Translations under genes and position numbers: made by a program
Notes under the pieces: generated by a model
What the model was told of the DNA's origin: nothing
Databases searched by the model: none
What the model saw: the letters and a program-made list of their open reading frames with translations, nothing else
Assembly (NCBI RefSeq): GCF_004360225.1
Contig: NZ_SNUA01000003.1
Span: forward strand, 248,001-312,000
Direction: 5' to 3'
DNA from: Alcanivorax sp. 24
Lineage (GTDB): Bacteria > Pseudomonadota > Gammaproteobacteria > Pseudomonadales > Alcanivoracaceae
DNA length: 64,000 nucleotides
Part shown: piece after piece, positions 54,055 through 63,377 of the stretch
Layout: each line of letters begins with the position of its first letter
Position numbering within the stretch: the stretch's first letter is position 1

Positions 54055-54870
54055 ATGACCCGTGGACTGTTTCGTCGCGATGGCGACCTTTATCACCCGA
54101 ATCAGGCGGCCCTGGGGCCCTGGAGCCCTGATTTTCTGCATGGCGGCTCCCCTTCCGGCCTGTTGGCGGCGGTCATGGAGGATGCCATGGACGGCGCCGA
54201 CCTGCGTCTGGCCCGCTTCACCCTGGACCTGTTGCGTCCGGTACCCGCCAAACCGTTGCTGGCGACGGTGGAGACCGTGCGCGCCGGGCGACGCTTGCGG
54301 GTATTGCAAGGTACCTTGTCGGCTGACGGTGTGGTGGTATCCCGGGCAACCGGCTTGTATCTGGAACGCACCCCGGTGACCGTACCCGCCGAAGCCCGTT
54401 TCGACGCTCCCGCTCTACCCGCCAGAGACAGCCGGCCAGTGGCCTCGCTGATCGCGGTGGCGGAACGGGACCTGGAAAAGCCGCGTCTGCCCCTCCCCGG
54501 CCTGCACAGCACCGTGGAGGTGGCACTGATCGATGGCGTCGAAGGGCGTGGCCGGGGACGGGCCTGGATGCGGCTGCCGGTCCCGGTAATCGAAGGCGCG
54601 CCCTGCTCCACCGTGGTGCGGGCCGCCACCCTGTCGGATTTCGGCAATGGCGTCGGGCAACTGAAAGTCGCCGGGGACATCGGCACTATCAATGCCGACA
54701 TCTCGCTGTACCTGCACCGTGACCCGCGTGGCGATTGGCTGGGACTGGACGCTCGCTCCCGCATGGAGGACAACGGCAACGGCCTGGTGGAAACCACCCT
54801 GTTCGATGAGCATGGCCCGGTGGGCCGGGTGCTGCAAGCGACGCTGGCGATGCCGGTGTACGCTGGCTGA
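54055..54870 (+). CDS. TesB-like acyl-CoA thioesterase
   Basis: 271 residues. A double-hotdog layout as in TesB/thioesterase-like superfamily: first half FLHGGSPSGLLAAVMEDAMD, second half AATLSDFGNGVGQLKVAGDI and DISLYLHRDPRGDWLGLDAR. It hydrolyses acyl-CoA. The start at 54055 has AAAGGAC upstream. It lies 26 bp after ppsR and may be cotranscribed. Substrate unknown. Confidence 0.85.
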   Translation: MTRGLFRRDGDLYHPNQAALGPWSPDFLHGGSPSGLLAAVMEDAMDGADLRLARFTLDLLRPVPAKPLLATVETVRAGRRLRVLQGTLSADGVVVSRATGLYLERTPVTVPAEARFDAPALPARDSRPVASLIAVAERDLEKPRLPLPGLHSTVEVALIDGVEGRGRGRAWMRLPVPVIEGAPCSTVVRAATLSDFGNGVGQLKVAGDIGTINADISLYLHRDPRGDWLGLDARSRMEDNGNGLVETTLFDEHGPVGRVLQATLAMPVYAG

Positions 54871-54916
54871 ACACGCCAACCGAGCGCACCGATTGTTCTT
54901 TATCCTGGCGGAGACA

Positions 54917-55360
54917 CTATTCTCGGGAGATCTCCGCCGTCCACCCCTCCCCGCGATGGTGGTACGCGCGACACTCATAATCCTCGCTATACCCGTCGGC
55001 ATTCGCGCGCCCATCGAAGTACCGGAAAGACCAGACACGCCCCACCGTCTGCATCCGTTCATTCAGGCGCCATTCGATATCCAGCCCCTGGGCGGTCGCC
55101 AGTGCCACACAGGCCGACACGGCCGCCCTCCGTCCCTTACCGCCAAAGTGTTCCATATAGGCGAACGACCCGGCAAAAAGAACGGTAATGCAGAGCACCG
55201 CAAGCGCGAACTTCTTCACCGCGTGCCAAGGGATCCCACCTGTTGGCATCCTCTCTTTATTCGTCTTCTGCCTTTTGCCACGCCGCCGTGCATAGTCAAC
55301 TCCAGCCGTGGCGATGCCGATTACGGCCATCACCAGCATGAAAACAACAACCACTTCCAT
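54917..55360 (-). CDS. Small two-helix membrane protein, unrecognised
   Basis: 147 residues. Two hydrophobic segments (1-20, VVVVFMLVMAVIGIATAG; about 50-66, FALAVLCITVLFAGSFAY) flank a basic loop. A soluble C-terminal part with Cys84 and Cys131 and many aromatic residues is probably periplasmic. GGGAGG lies upstream of the start. I do not recognise the family. It sits between the thioesterase and the prp operon terminator. Confidence 0.65.
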   Translation of the reverse strand: MEVVVVFMLVMAVIGIATAGVDYARRRGKRQKTNKERMPTGGIPWHAVKKFALAVLCITVLFAGSFAYMEHFGGKGRRAAVSACVALATAQGLDIEWRLNERMQTVGRVWSFRYFDGRANADGYSEDYECRAYHHRGEGWTAEISRE

Positions 55361-55418
55361 GTCGCTTAAGACCTCCCTCTTAACCGCTTTCGACGCCTTA
55401 CCCGGGATTGGCCACCAT

Positions 55419-55446
55419 AAAAAAGGCCCAGCTTGTGGCCGGGCCT
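55419..55446 (-). terminator. Probable terminator after prpD
   Basis: On the minus strand AGGCCC, an 11-base loop and GGGCCT are followed by TTTTTA, about 85 bp beyond the prpD stop. It would end the prp transcript. A second perfect palindrome, GCGACGCC-TC-GGCGTCGC at 55451-55468, lies between it and prpD. Confidence 0.72.
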
Positions 55447-55529
55447 GGGTGCGACGCCTCGGCGTCGCTGGGGTTGGCGGGGTTGCCGCCAGTCTTGGGC
55501 GGCTTACCGGTGTGCGGTACGAGACCGGC

Positions 55530-57014
55530 TCAAATCACCAGCAAGTCCATGAATGCGTTTACCGGGGTCCTTTCCAGGGTCGCCTGATCCTTGCACAACT
55601 CGAAGACCGTTCTGGCCCGCCCGCTGGGAAAGCGGGTTTCCAGATTACGCCTGAATTTGGTTTCAAGCAGCGGAATACCTTCCGCGCGACGGCGACGGTG
55701 GCCGATGGGGTATTCCACGGCGACCTGGTCGGTGCAGGAACCATCCTTGAAAAACACCTGAACGGCGTTGGCGATGGATCGTTTCCGCGGGTCATAATAA
55801 TCCTTCGTGTAGCGTTCGTCTTCCTCGATCTGCATTTTGTCACGAAGTTCGTCGATCAGCGGATGAGCGGCATGGAAATCGTCCTCATAATTTTCCGCCA
55901 CCAGGTCGCCGAAGATCAAAGGCACGGCTGTCATGTACTGGATGCAGTGATCCCGGTCCGCCGGATTGGCCAACGGCCCCTCCTTGGAAATGATGCGGAT
56001 CGCCGAATCGTGGGTGGTAATGACAATCCGGTCGATCTGATCCAGGCGGTCCTTGACCCGCGGGTGCAAGGTCACGGCGGCTTCGCAGGCGGTCTGGCTA
56101 TGAAACTCCGCCGGGAAACTGATCTTGAACAGAATGTTTTCCATTACGTAGGAACCGTATTCCCGCTGAAACGAGAAACGGCGTTCCCCCTCCGGTTTCA
56201 GCTTCTGATCCTTGTTGGTTTTGGAAAACGACACGTCGTAAAAGCCCCACTGCGGCGCGGTGAGCGCGCCGGGAATACCCATTTCCCCGCGCAGCGCGAT
56301 GTCCGCCAGCCGCACCGCCCTACTGGTGGCGTCACCGGCGGCCCAGGATTTACGTGAACCGGCGTTGGGTGCATGCCGATAGGTACGCAGGGACTGCCCG
56401 TCCACCCAGGCGTGAGACACCGCGGACAGCAACTGCTCACGATTCGCGCCCATCATCTTGCCCACCACCGCGGTGGTGGCGACCTTTACCAGCACCACAT
56501 GATCCAGGCCGACCCGGTTGAACGAGTTTTCCAGCGCCAGCACACCCTGAATCTCATGGGCCATGATCATGCCTTCCAGCACCGTCCTCATGGTCAGTGC
56601 CGGCTTGCCATTGGCCAGGTTCTTTTGCGAAAGGTGATCCGCCACCGCCAGGATACCGCCAAGATTGTCCGACGGATGGCCCCATTCCGCCGCCAGCCAG
56701 GTGTCGTTGTAGTCCAGCCAGCGGACAATGCAGCCGATGTCCCAGGCCGCTTTCACCGGATCCAACCGGAACGAGGTGCCCGGCACCCGGGCGCCATGGG
56801 GCACCACCGTTCCCTCCACCAGGGGGCCCAGATGCTTGGTGCATTCCGGGAAACGCAACGCCAGCAACCCGCAACCGAGCGTATCCATCAGACAATTGCG
56901 GGCGGTGTCCCAGGCTTCCAGGGAATCGATGCGGTAGTTGAGGACGTAATCGACAATCGCCTGGATTTCGACGTCGTAATCCGGGCGCAGGTTTTGATCG
57001 ACGTTACTGCTCAT
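55530..57014 (-). CDS. prpD: 2-methylcitrate dehydratase
   Basis: 494 residues from the ATG at 57014 with AAGGAG upstream. MmgE/PrpD family signature includes [40 protein letters not shown], and [20 protein letters not shown]. It dehydrates 2-methylcitrate to 2-methyl-cis-aconitate. It coexists with acnD/prpF, which catalyse the same step, so one may be a spare or stereo-specific. It is separated from prpF by 238 bp holding a REP pair. Confidence 0.94.
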   Translation of the reverse strand: MSSNVDQNLRPDYDVEIQAIVDYVLNYRIDSLEAWDTARNCLMDTLGCGLLALRFPECTKHLGPLVEGTVVPHGARVPGTSFRLDPVKAAWDIGCIVRWLDYNDTWLAAEWGHPSDNLGGILAVADHLSQKNLANGKPALTMRTVLEGMIMAHEIQGVLALENSFNRVGLDHVVLVKVATTAVVGKMMGANREQLLSAVSHAWVDGQSLRTYRHAPNAGSRKSWAAGDATSRAVRLADIALRGEMGIPGALTAPQWGFYDVSFSKTNKDQKLKPEGERRFSFQREYGSYVMENILFKISFPAEFHSQTACEAAVTLHPRVKDRLDQIDRIVITTHDSAIRIISKEGPLANPADRDHCIQYMTAVPLIFGDLVAENYEDDFHAAHPLIDELRDKMQIEEDERYTKDYYDPRKRSIANAVQVFFKDGSCTDQVAVEYPIGHRRRRAEGIPLLETKFRRNLETRFPSGRARTVFELCKDQATLERTPVNAFMDLLVI

Positions 57015-57146
57015 CGGGCTCACTCCTTTTCCGTTATTCAAAGGCGGAATGGCGACGGCTATCCGACGTTCAAGATGCGGGATGTGAAGGGGCCGGTCAA
57101 TCCGGCGAGGGCTTACAGCGTCAGGGCTTGATCCGCGACACGCCCC

Positions 57147-57217
57147 TTCGCCGCCAAGGCAGCACCCATAGCGGCTCCGCGAAGATACGGCTGTGGGAAG
57201 CTGCCTTGGCGGCGAAT
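57147..57217. repeat. REP-like pair within the prp operon
   Basis: A minus copy at 57147-57181 and a plus copy at 57188-57217 (cores TGCC/GGCA-like, CTGCCTTGGCGG) lie between prpF and prpD. The pair could form an mRNA hairpin that separates prpD expression from the upstream genes. Confidence 0.8.
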
Positions 57218-57252
57218 GACGATACCGCGGAATCCGTCAAACCGGACGCGGA

Positions 57253-58437
57253 TTATCCGGGCACCCGCACCCAGCCTTCCATCAGGACTCGCGCACTGCG
57301 GCTCATGATCGCCTTGGTGGCGGTCCATTCGCCATTGACCTCGGCGGCTTCGGCGCCGACCCGCAAGGTGCCGGAGGGATGGCCGAAACGCACCGCGTTA
57401 CGCTCGCCACCACCGGCGGCCAGATTCACCAGGGTGCCGGGAATCGCCGCGGCGGTACCGATGGCCACCGCCGCCGTCCCCATCATGGCGTGGTGCAGTT
57501 TGCCCATGGACAGAGCGCGTACCAGCAGATCCACATCATCGGTACTCACCGCTTTGCCACTGGAAGAGGTGTAACTGGCCGGCGGTGCGACGAAGGCCAC
57601 CTTCGGCGTGTGCTGCCGCGCGGCCGCCTCGCTGATGTCCTTGATCAGACCCATGCGCACCGCACCGTGGGCACGAATGGCTTCAAAGCGGGCCAGCGCT
57701 TCGGCGTTCTCGTTGATGTCGCCTTGCAGTTCGGTACCGGTGTAACCGATGTCCGCCGCGTTGACGAAAATGGTGGGAATACCGGCGTTGATCAGCGTCG
57801 CATTCAGGGTGCCGATGCCGGGGACGTCCAGCTCATCCACCCGATTGCCGGTGGGAAACATGGCGCCATCGCCATCCGCCGGATCCATGAATTCGATCTG
57901 TACTTCCGCCGCCGGAAAGGTGACGCCATCCAGTTCGAAATCGCCGGTTTCCTGCACCGCGCCGTTGGTGACCGGCACATGGGCAATGATGGTCTTCTCG
58001 ATATTGGCCTGCCAGATCCGCACCACCACCGTGCCGTTTTCCGGAATCCGCGCCGGATCCACCAGCCCGTTGCTGATGGCGAAGGAACCGACCGCCGCGG
58101 TGAGATTGCCGCAGTTACCGCTCCAATCGATAAAAGGCTGATCAATGGAAACCTGACCGAACAGATAATCCACGTCGTGATCCGGTTTTTCGCTTTTCGA
58201 CAGGATCACCGTTTTACTGGTGCTGGACGTCGCGCCGCCCATACCGTCGGTGTGCTTGCCGTAGGGATCGGGGCTGCCGATCACCCGCAGCAACAGCTTG
58301 TCCCGGGCCTCACCGGGAACCCGCGCCGCTTCCGGCAGATCCTGCAAATTGAAGAAAACGCCCTTGCTGGTGCCACCGCGCATATAGGTGGCGGGAATCC
58401 TGATCTGCGGAGCATGGGGCTGGGATGAATGTGTCAT
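57253..58437 (-). CDS. prpF: 2-methylaconitate cis-trans isomerase
   Basis: 394 residues. The PrpF family motifs are APQIRIPATYMRGGTSKGVF at the N-terminus, SGNCGNLTAAVGSFAI with the Cys and GGERNAVRFGHPSGTLRVG at the C-terminus. It isomerises the trans-2-methylaconitate left by AcnD to the cis form. It is always paired with acnD, which lies upstream (118-bp gap). Confidence 0.94.
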   Translation of the reverse strand: MTHSSQPHAPQIRIPATYMRGGTSKGVFFNLQDLPEAARVPGEARDKLLLRVIGSPDPYGKHTDGMGGATSSTSKTVILSKSEKPDHDVDYLFGQVSIDQPFIDWSGNCGNLTAAVGSFAISNGLVDPARIPENGTVVVRIWQANIEKTIIAHVPVTNGAVQETGDFELDGVTFPAAEVQIEFMDPADGDGAMFPTGNRVDELDVPGIGTLNATLINAGIPTIFVNAADIGYTGTELQGDINENAEALARFEAIRAHGAVRMGLIKDISEAAARQHTPKVAFVAPPASYTSSSGKAVSTDDVDLLVRALSMGKLHHAMMGTAAVAIGTAAAIPGTLVNLAAGGGERNAVRFGHPSGTLRVGAEAAEVNGEWTATKAIMSRSARVLMEGWVRVPG

Positions 58438-58464
58438 GCGTTTCTCGCTTTATGAGTAAGGCTT

Positions 58465-58547
58465 GCACGCGACACGCCGCGCGCAACACGCCAAACCGAA
58501 GAACGGCTCCGGTTGTAGCGTGCTGGCGTGTCACGTGTGAGCGTGCC
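58465..58547. repeat. Inverted repeat in the acnD-prpF gap
   Basis: GCACGC and GACACGCC (58465-58478) can pair with GGCGTGTC (58525-58532) and GCGTGC (58541-58546) around an inner ACCG/CGGT stem. The 118-bp gap holds no gene. It may be an mRNA stabilising or processing hairpin within the operon. Confidence 0.5.
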
Positions 58548-58555
58548 GGCGTCTC

Positions 58556-61162
58556 TCAGCCTGCTTCCGCCATGAACTCCTTGGCGAATTTCTGCAGGAT
58601 GCCGCCGTTGGTGTAGACGGAGACTTCCTCCGCGGTATCCAACCGGCAGATCATCGGCACGCGGTCCACGTCACCGTTGTTGCGGGTAATCACCAGCGTC
58701 AGCGTCGCACGCGGCGCCAGTTCACCTTCCACGTCATAGATTTCCGTGCCGTCAAGCTTGAGCGTGTTGCGGGTGGTGCCCTCCTCGAACTGCAGGGGCA
58801 TGACGCCCATGCCGATCAGGTTGGTGCGGTGAATCCGCTCGAAACCTTCGGCGGCGATCACCTCCACCCCGGCCAGTGCCACGCCTTTGGCGGCCCAGTC
58901 ACGGGACGAGCCCTGCCCGTAATCCGCGCCGGCAACGATAATCAGCGGCTGCTTGCGCTCCATGTAGGTTTCGATGGCTTCCCACATGCGCATCTGCCGG
59001 CCTTCCGGTTCCACCCGTGCCAGCGAGCCCTGGATCACGTTACCGCTGTCGTCACGGCACATCTCGTTGAACAGTTTCGGGTTCGCAAGAGTGGCACGCT
59101 GAGCGGTCAGGTGATCGCCACGGTGCGTCGCGTACGAGTTGAAGTCCTCTTCCGGCAGGCCCATCTTGTGCAGGTAGGCACCGGCAGCGCTGTCCAGCAG
59201 GATGGCGTTGGAGGGCGACAGGTGATCGGTGGTGATGTTGTCCGGCAGGATCGCCAGCGGCCGCATGCCCTTCATCTGGCGCTGGCCCGCCATATTGCCT
59301 TCCCAGTAAGGAGGGCGGCGAATGTAGGTGGATTGCGGACGCCAGTCGTACAGCGGGCTGGCGGCGCGAGCACCATCGCCCTTCTTCTCGAACATCGGGA
59401 TATAGGTCTTGCGGAACTGTTCCGGTTTCACCGCCGACTTCACAATGGTGTCGATCTCCTCATCGGAAGGCCAGATGTCCTTCAGGTAGACCGGGTTGCC
59501 GTCCTGGTCCTTGCCCAGCGCGTCCTTTTCGATGTCGAAACGGATGGTGCCGGCGATGGCGTAGGCCACCACCAGCGGCGGCGAGGCCAGGAACGCCTGC
59601 TTAGCGTAGGGGTGGATGCGGCCGTCGAAGTTACGGTTGCCGGAAAGCACGGCGGTGGCGTACAGGTCGCGGTCGATGACCTCTTTCTGGATCTTGGGAT
59701 CCAGAGCCCCGGACATGCCGTTGCAGGTGGTGCAGGCGAACGCCACCACGTCGAAGCCCAGATTCTGCAACTCGGGCAGCAGGCCGGACTCTTCCAGGTA
59801 CATCTTCACCGTCTTGGAGCCCGGCGCCAGGGAGCTTTTTACCCAGGGCTTGCGTACCAGGCCCAGTTTGTTGGCGTTGCGGGCCAGTAGCCCGGCGCCG
59901 ATGATGTTGCGCGGATTGGAGGTATTCGTACAGCTGGTGATGGCCGCGATGATCACCGCGCCATCGGGCATCAACCCTTCTTCCTCTTCCCATTCCTTGG
60001 CGATGCCACGATCGTGCAGCTGGGACACGGGCAGCAGCGCATGCGGGTTGGACGGGCCGGCCAGATTGCGCTCAACGCCGGACAGATCAAACTTCAGCAC
60101 GCGCTCATACTCGGCGGCTTTCAGGCTGTCCGCCCACAATCCGGTTTCCTTGGCGAACGTCTCCACCAGAGCCACCTGCTCATCTTCACGGCCGGTCAGC
60201 TTCAGATACTCGATGGTCTGATCGTCGATGAAGAACATGCCGGCGGTGGCGCCGTATTCCGGGGTCATGTTGGCGATGGTGGCGCGGTCGCCCACCGACA
60301 GGCTGTCCGCGCCTTCACCATAGAATTCCAGATAAGCACCGACCACCCGCTCGCGGCGCAGGAACTCGGTCAATGCCAGCACCAGGTCGGTGCCGGTGAT
60401 GCCCGGCTTCAATTTGCCGGTTAGTTCCACACCGACAATGTCGGGCAGGCGCATCATGGACGGATTGCCCAGCATCACGTTTTCGGCTTCCAGACCGCCC
60501 ACGCCCACGGAAATCACGCCCAGGGCATCCACCATCGGCGTGTGACTGTCGGTCCCCACACAGGTATCCGGATAAGCCACGCTCCGTCCGCTGCCATCAG
60601 CACGGACCTGCACCACCGGGGACATCTTCTCCAGATTGATCTGATGCATGATGCCGTTACCCGGCGGGATCACGTCCACGTTATCGAACGCGGTTTTGGT
60701 CCAGTTGATAAAGTGGAAGCGGTCCGCGTTACGGCGTTCTTCCACCTCCCGGTTTTTCTGAAAAGCGTCTTTTTCGAAGCCCGGGTGCTCAACGGCCAGG
60801 GAGTGATCCACGATCAATTGGGTCGGCACCACCGGGTTCACCTTGGAGGGGTCCCCGCCTTTCTCGGCGATAGCGTCACGCAGACCGGCCAGGTCCACCA
60901 GCGCGGTTTGTCCAAGAATGTCATGGCACACCACACGAGCCGGGTACCAGGGGAAATCCAGGGTACGCTGGCGTTCAATCAACTGCTTAAGAGAATCCGT
61001 CAACGCCTCCGGTGCACAGCGGCGTACCAGCTGTTCGGCCAGGATGCGGGAGGTATAGGGCAGTTTGTCATAGGCGCCAGGCTGGATGGCGTCGACCGCG
61101 GCACGGGTGTCGAAGTAGTCGAGATCGGTACCGGGCAGCGGTTTGCGGTAATCAGTGTTCAT
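58556..61162 (-). CDS. acnD: Fe-S-dependent 2-methylcitrate dehydratase
   Basis: 868 residues, aconitase superfamily. Fe-S ligand cysteines are in ITSCTNTSNPRNIIGAGLLA and FACTTCNGMSGALD. Also NIVLP-type core VCHDILGQTALVDLAGLRDA and DSHTPMVDALGVISVGVGGL. It dehydrates 2-methylcitrate to methylaconitate, which PrpF isomerises. Its place between prpC and prpF, not the general TCA role, supports AcnD rather than AcnA. Confidence 0.95.
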   Translation of the reverse strand: MNTDYRKPLPGTDLDYFDTRAAVDAIQPGAYDKLPYTSRILAEQLVRRCAPEALTDSLKQLIERQRTLDFPWYPARVVCHDILGQTALVDLAGLRDAIAEKGGDPSKVNPVVPTQLIVDHSLAVEHPGFEKDAFQKNREVEERRNADRFHFINWTKTAFDNVDVIPPGNGIMHQINLEKMSPVVQVRADGSGRSVAYPDTCVGTDSHTPMVDALGVISVGVGGLEAENVMLGNPSMMRLPDIVGVELTGKLKPGITGTDLVLALTEFLRRERVVGAYLEFYGEGADSLSVGDRATIANMTPEYGATAGMFFIDDQTIEYLKLTGREDEQVALVETFAKETGLWADSLKAAEYERVLKFDLSGVERNLAGPSNPHALLPVSQLHDRGIAKEWEEEEGLMPDGAVIIAAITSCTNTSNPRNIIGAGLLARNANKLGLVRKPWVKSSLAPGSKTVKMYLEESGLLPELQNLGFDVVAFACTTCNGMSGALDPKIQKEVIDRDLYATAVLSGNRNFDGRIHPYAKQAFLASPPLVVAYAIAGTIRFDIEKDALGKDQDGNPVYLKDIWPSDEEIDTIVKSAVKPEQFRKTYIPMFEKKGDGARAASPLYDWRPQSTYIRRPPYWEGNMAGQRQMKGMRPLAILPDNITTDHLSPSNAILLDSAAGAYLHKMGLPEEDFNSYATHRGDHLTAQRATLANPKLFNEMCRDDSGNVIQGSLARVEPEGRQMRMWEAIETYMERKQPLIIVAGADYGQGSSRDWAAKGVALAGVEVIAAEGFERIHRTNLIGMGVMPLQFEEGTTRNTLKLDGTEIYDVEGELAPRATLTLVITRNNGDVDRVPMICRLDTAEEVSVYTNGGILQKFAKEFMAEAG

Positions 61163-61231
61163 GGCTAGGCATCAATCGAGTCGGGTTGACGGGCTGGGTC
61201 GAGGGAGCGGCGCACCGCTCCCCTTCCCGGA

Positions 61232-62374
61232 TCAGCGTTGCGCGATCGGGGTTACCTTGCGAATCTCCGGACCGGTGTACTCGGCGCTCGGGCGGATAAT
61301 ACGGTTGTCCGCGCGTTGCTCGAAGACATGACCGGCCCAACCGGTCAGGCGGCTCATCACGAAAATCGGGGTGAACAGCTTGGTCGGGATCCCCATGAAG
61401 TGGTACGCGGAAGCGTGGAAGAAATCAGCATTACAGAACAGCTTTTTCTCCCGCCACATGACTTCCTCGCAACGTACCGAAACCGGGTAAAGCACGGTAT
61501 CGCCCACATCGGCGGCCAGTTTCTCGGACCAGCCCTTGATGATGGCGTTGCGCGGGTCGGACTCGCTGTAGATGGCGTGACCGAAGCCCATGATTTTTTC
61601 CTTGCGCTCGAGCATGCCCATCATGCCCTGCTCGGCGTCGTCGGCGTCCTTGAACTTCTCGATCATGTCCATGGCCGCTTCGTTGGCGCCGCCATGCAGC
61701 GGGCCGCGCAGGCTGCCGATGGCACCGGCGACGCAGCTGTGGATGTCACTCAGGGTGGAAGCGCAAACCCGGGCCGTGAAGGTGGAGGCGTTGAATTCAT
61801 GCTCCGCGTACAGGATCAGGGACACGTTCATGACCCGCTCATGCAGTTCGCTGGGGGCTTCATCACGCAGCATGTGCAGGAAATGAGCGCCGATGGAATC
61901 GTCATCGGTGTTCTCTTCCACACGAACGCCATCGTGGCTGAAGCGGTACCAGTAACAGATGATGGAAGGGAAACAGGCGAGCATGCGGTCAACGCAGTCT
62001 TCCTGGTTCGGGAACACGCCCAGAACCGAGGTGTCTTCCTGCTCAAGATTACCGAGCATGGAACAGCCGGTGCGCATCACATCCATCGGATGGGCGTCCT
62101 TGGGAATACGCTCGAGCACTTCCTTGAGAGCCTGGGGCAGACCGCGCAGCGTTTTCAGTTTGGCCTTGTATTCGTCCAGTTGCGCCTGGGTGGGCAGTTC
62201 GCCCTTGAGAATCAGGTAAGCCACTTCCTCGAACTGGCAGTGTTCCGCCAGGTCCTTCACGTCATAGCCCCGGTAAGTGAGCCCGGAACCGGATTTGCCC
62301 ACGGTGGACAGAGCGGTTTTACCTGCTACCTGGCCTCGCAGGCCGGCGCCCGCCAGTTTCTTGCCTTCTGCCAT
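61232..62374 (-). CDS. prpC: 2-methylcitrate synthase
   Basis: 380 residues. The citrate-synthase fold has GKTALSTVGKSGSGLTYRGY, LRGPLHGGANEAAMDMIEKF (His of the active site), GFGHAIYSESDPRN and DFFHASAYHFMGIPTKLFTP (Asp region). It condenses propionyl-CoA with oxaloacetate. The start at 62374 has AGGAGA seven bases upstream; an ATG two codons earlier is possible. Confidence 0.95.
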   Translation of the reverse strand: MAEGKKLAGAGLRGQVAGKTALSTVGKSGSGLTYRGYDVKDLAEHCQFEEVAYLILKGELPTQAQLDEYKAKLKTLRGLPQALKEVLERIPKDAHPMDVMRTGCSMLGNLEQEDTSVLGVFPNQEDCVDRMLACFPSIICYWYRFSHDGVRVEENTDDDSIGAHFLHMLRDEAPSELHERVMNVSLILYAEHEFNASTFTARVCASTLSDIHSCVAGAIGSLRGPLHGGANEAAMDMIEKFKDADDAEQGMMGMLERKEKIMGFGHAIYSESDPRNAIIKGWSEKLAADVGDTVLYPVSVRCEEVMWREKKLFCNADFFHASAYHFMGIPTKLFTPIFVMSRLTGWAGHVFEQRADNRIIRPSAEYTGPEIRKVTPIAQR

Positions 62375-62441
62375 TATCATTCTCCTGCTTCAATTCCGGT
62401 ATTTACGTCTGCCCTCTCCTCTGCCGGGAGAGGCCTTGTCA

Positions 62442-63332
62442 TCAGCCCTTGCCCTTGGCGAACAACTCGTCCAGCTTGCGCTCGTAGTCGTGATAGCCGA
62501 GGAAATCGTACAGTTCCATACGCGTCTGCATGGTGTCGACCACTTCTTGCTGAGTACCGTTCTCGCGGATTTCGCGATACACCTTCAGCGCCGCCTGGTT
62601 CATGGCGCGGAACGCCGACAGCGGATACAGAATCATGCTGGCGCCGGCGTCGGCCAGCTCTTCACGGGTGAACAGCGGCGTGGCACCGAATTCCGTGATA
62701 TTGGCCAGCAACGGCGCGCCACCAATACCATCGGCGAAGGCCCGGTAGTCATCCAGAGTGTGCACGGCTTCGGCGAAGATACCGTCGGCCCCGGCTTCCA
62801 GACAGGCGCGGGCGCGTTCCACCGCCGCGTCCAGCCCTTCTTTCTGGAACGCGTCGGTACGGGCGATGATGAAGAAATCATCGTCGGTGCGGGCATCGGC
62901 GGCGGCCTTGATGCGGTCCACCATTTCTTCCTGGGAGACGATTTCCTTGTTGGGACGATGGCCGCAGCGTTTCTGCGCTACCTGATCTTCCAGGTGCACG
63001 GCGCCGGCGCCGGCACGAATCATTTCCTTGACGGTACGGCCAATGTTGAAGGCCCCGCCCCAGCCGGTGTCGATGTCCACCAGCAGCGGCACTTCGCTGG
63101 CGGCGGAAATCCGGCGAACATCCTCCAGCACGTCGTTCATGGAGGTGATGCCCAGATCCGGCAACCCATAGGAGGCGTTGGCCACGCCACCACCGGACAA
63201 GTAGATCGCCCGGTACCCCACCTGTTCCGCCATCATGGCGCAGTAGGCATTGATCGTGCCCATGATCTGCAGGGGCTTTTCTTCGGCCAGGGCCCGTCGA
63301 AAACGGGCGCCGGCGCTGTTCGGCTGGCTCAT
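62442..63332 (-). CDS. prpB: 2-methylisocitrate lyase
   Basis: 296 residues. Isocitrate-lyase superfamily: [20 protein letters not shown] (metal Asp), catalytic-loop [11 protein letters not shown] with Cys and [20 protein letters not shown]. It splits 2-methylisocitrate to pyruvate and succinate. The start at 63332 follows AGGAG. It is 45 bp after the gntR gene, so transcription is shared. The family assignment is firm. Confidence 0.96.
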   Translation of the reverse strand: MSQPNSAGARFRRALAEEKPLQIMGTINAYCAMMAEQVGYRAIYLSGGGVANASYGLPDLGITSMNDVLEDVRRISAASEVPLLVDIDTGWGGAFNIGRTVKEMIRAGAGAVHLEDQVAQKRCGHRPNKEIVSQEEMVDRIKAAADARTDDDFFIIARTDAFQKEGLDAAVERARACLEAGADGIFAEAVHTLDDYRAFADGIGGAPLLANITEFGATPLFTREELADAGASMILYPLSAFRAMNQAALKVYREIRENGTQQEVVDTMQTRMELYDFLGYHDYERKLDELFAKGKG

Positions 63333-63377
63333 TGTCATCTCCTGTGTCGGTTCCACCCGGCTCACGGCGCGTGACGC

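Noticed and set aside
55308-56357. A 349-residue plus-strand frame
   Set aside because: It runs mostly antisense to prpD; the residue composition is shadow-like.
61238-62671. A 477-residue open frame on the plus strand
   Set aside because: It is antisense to prpC, and shows no domain.
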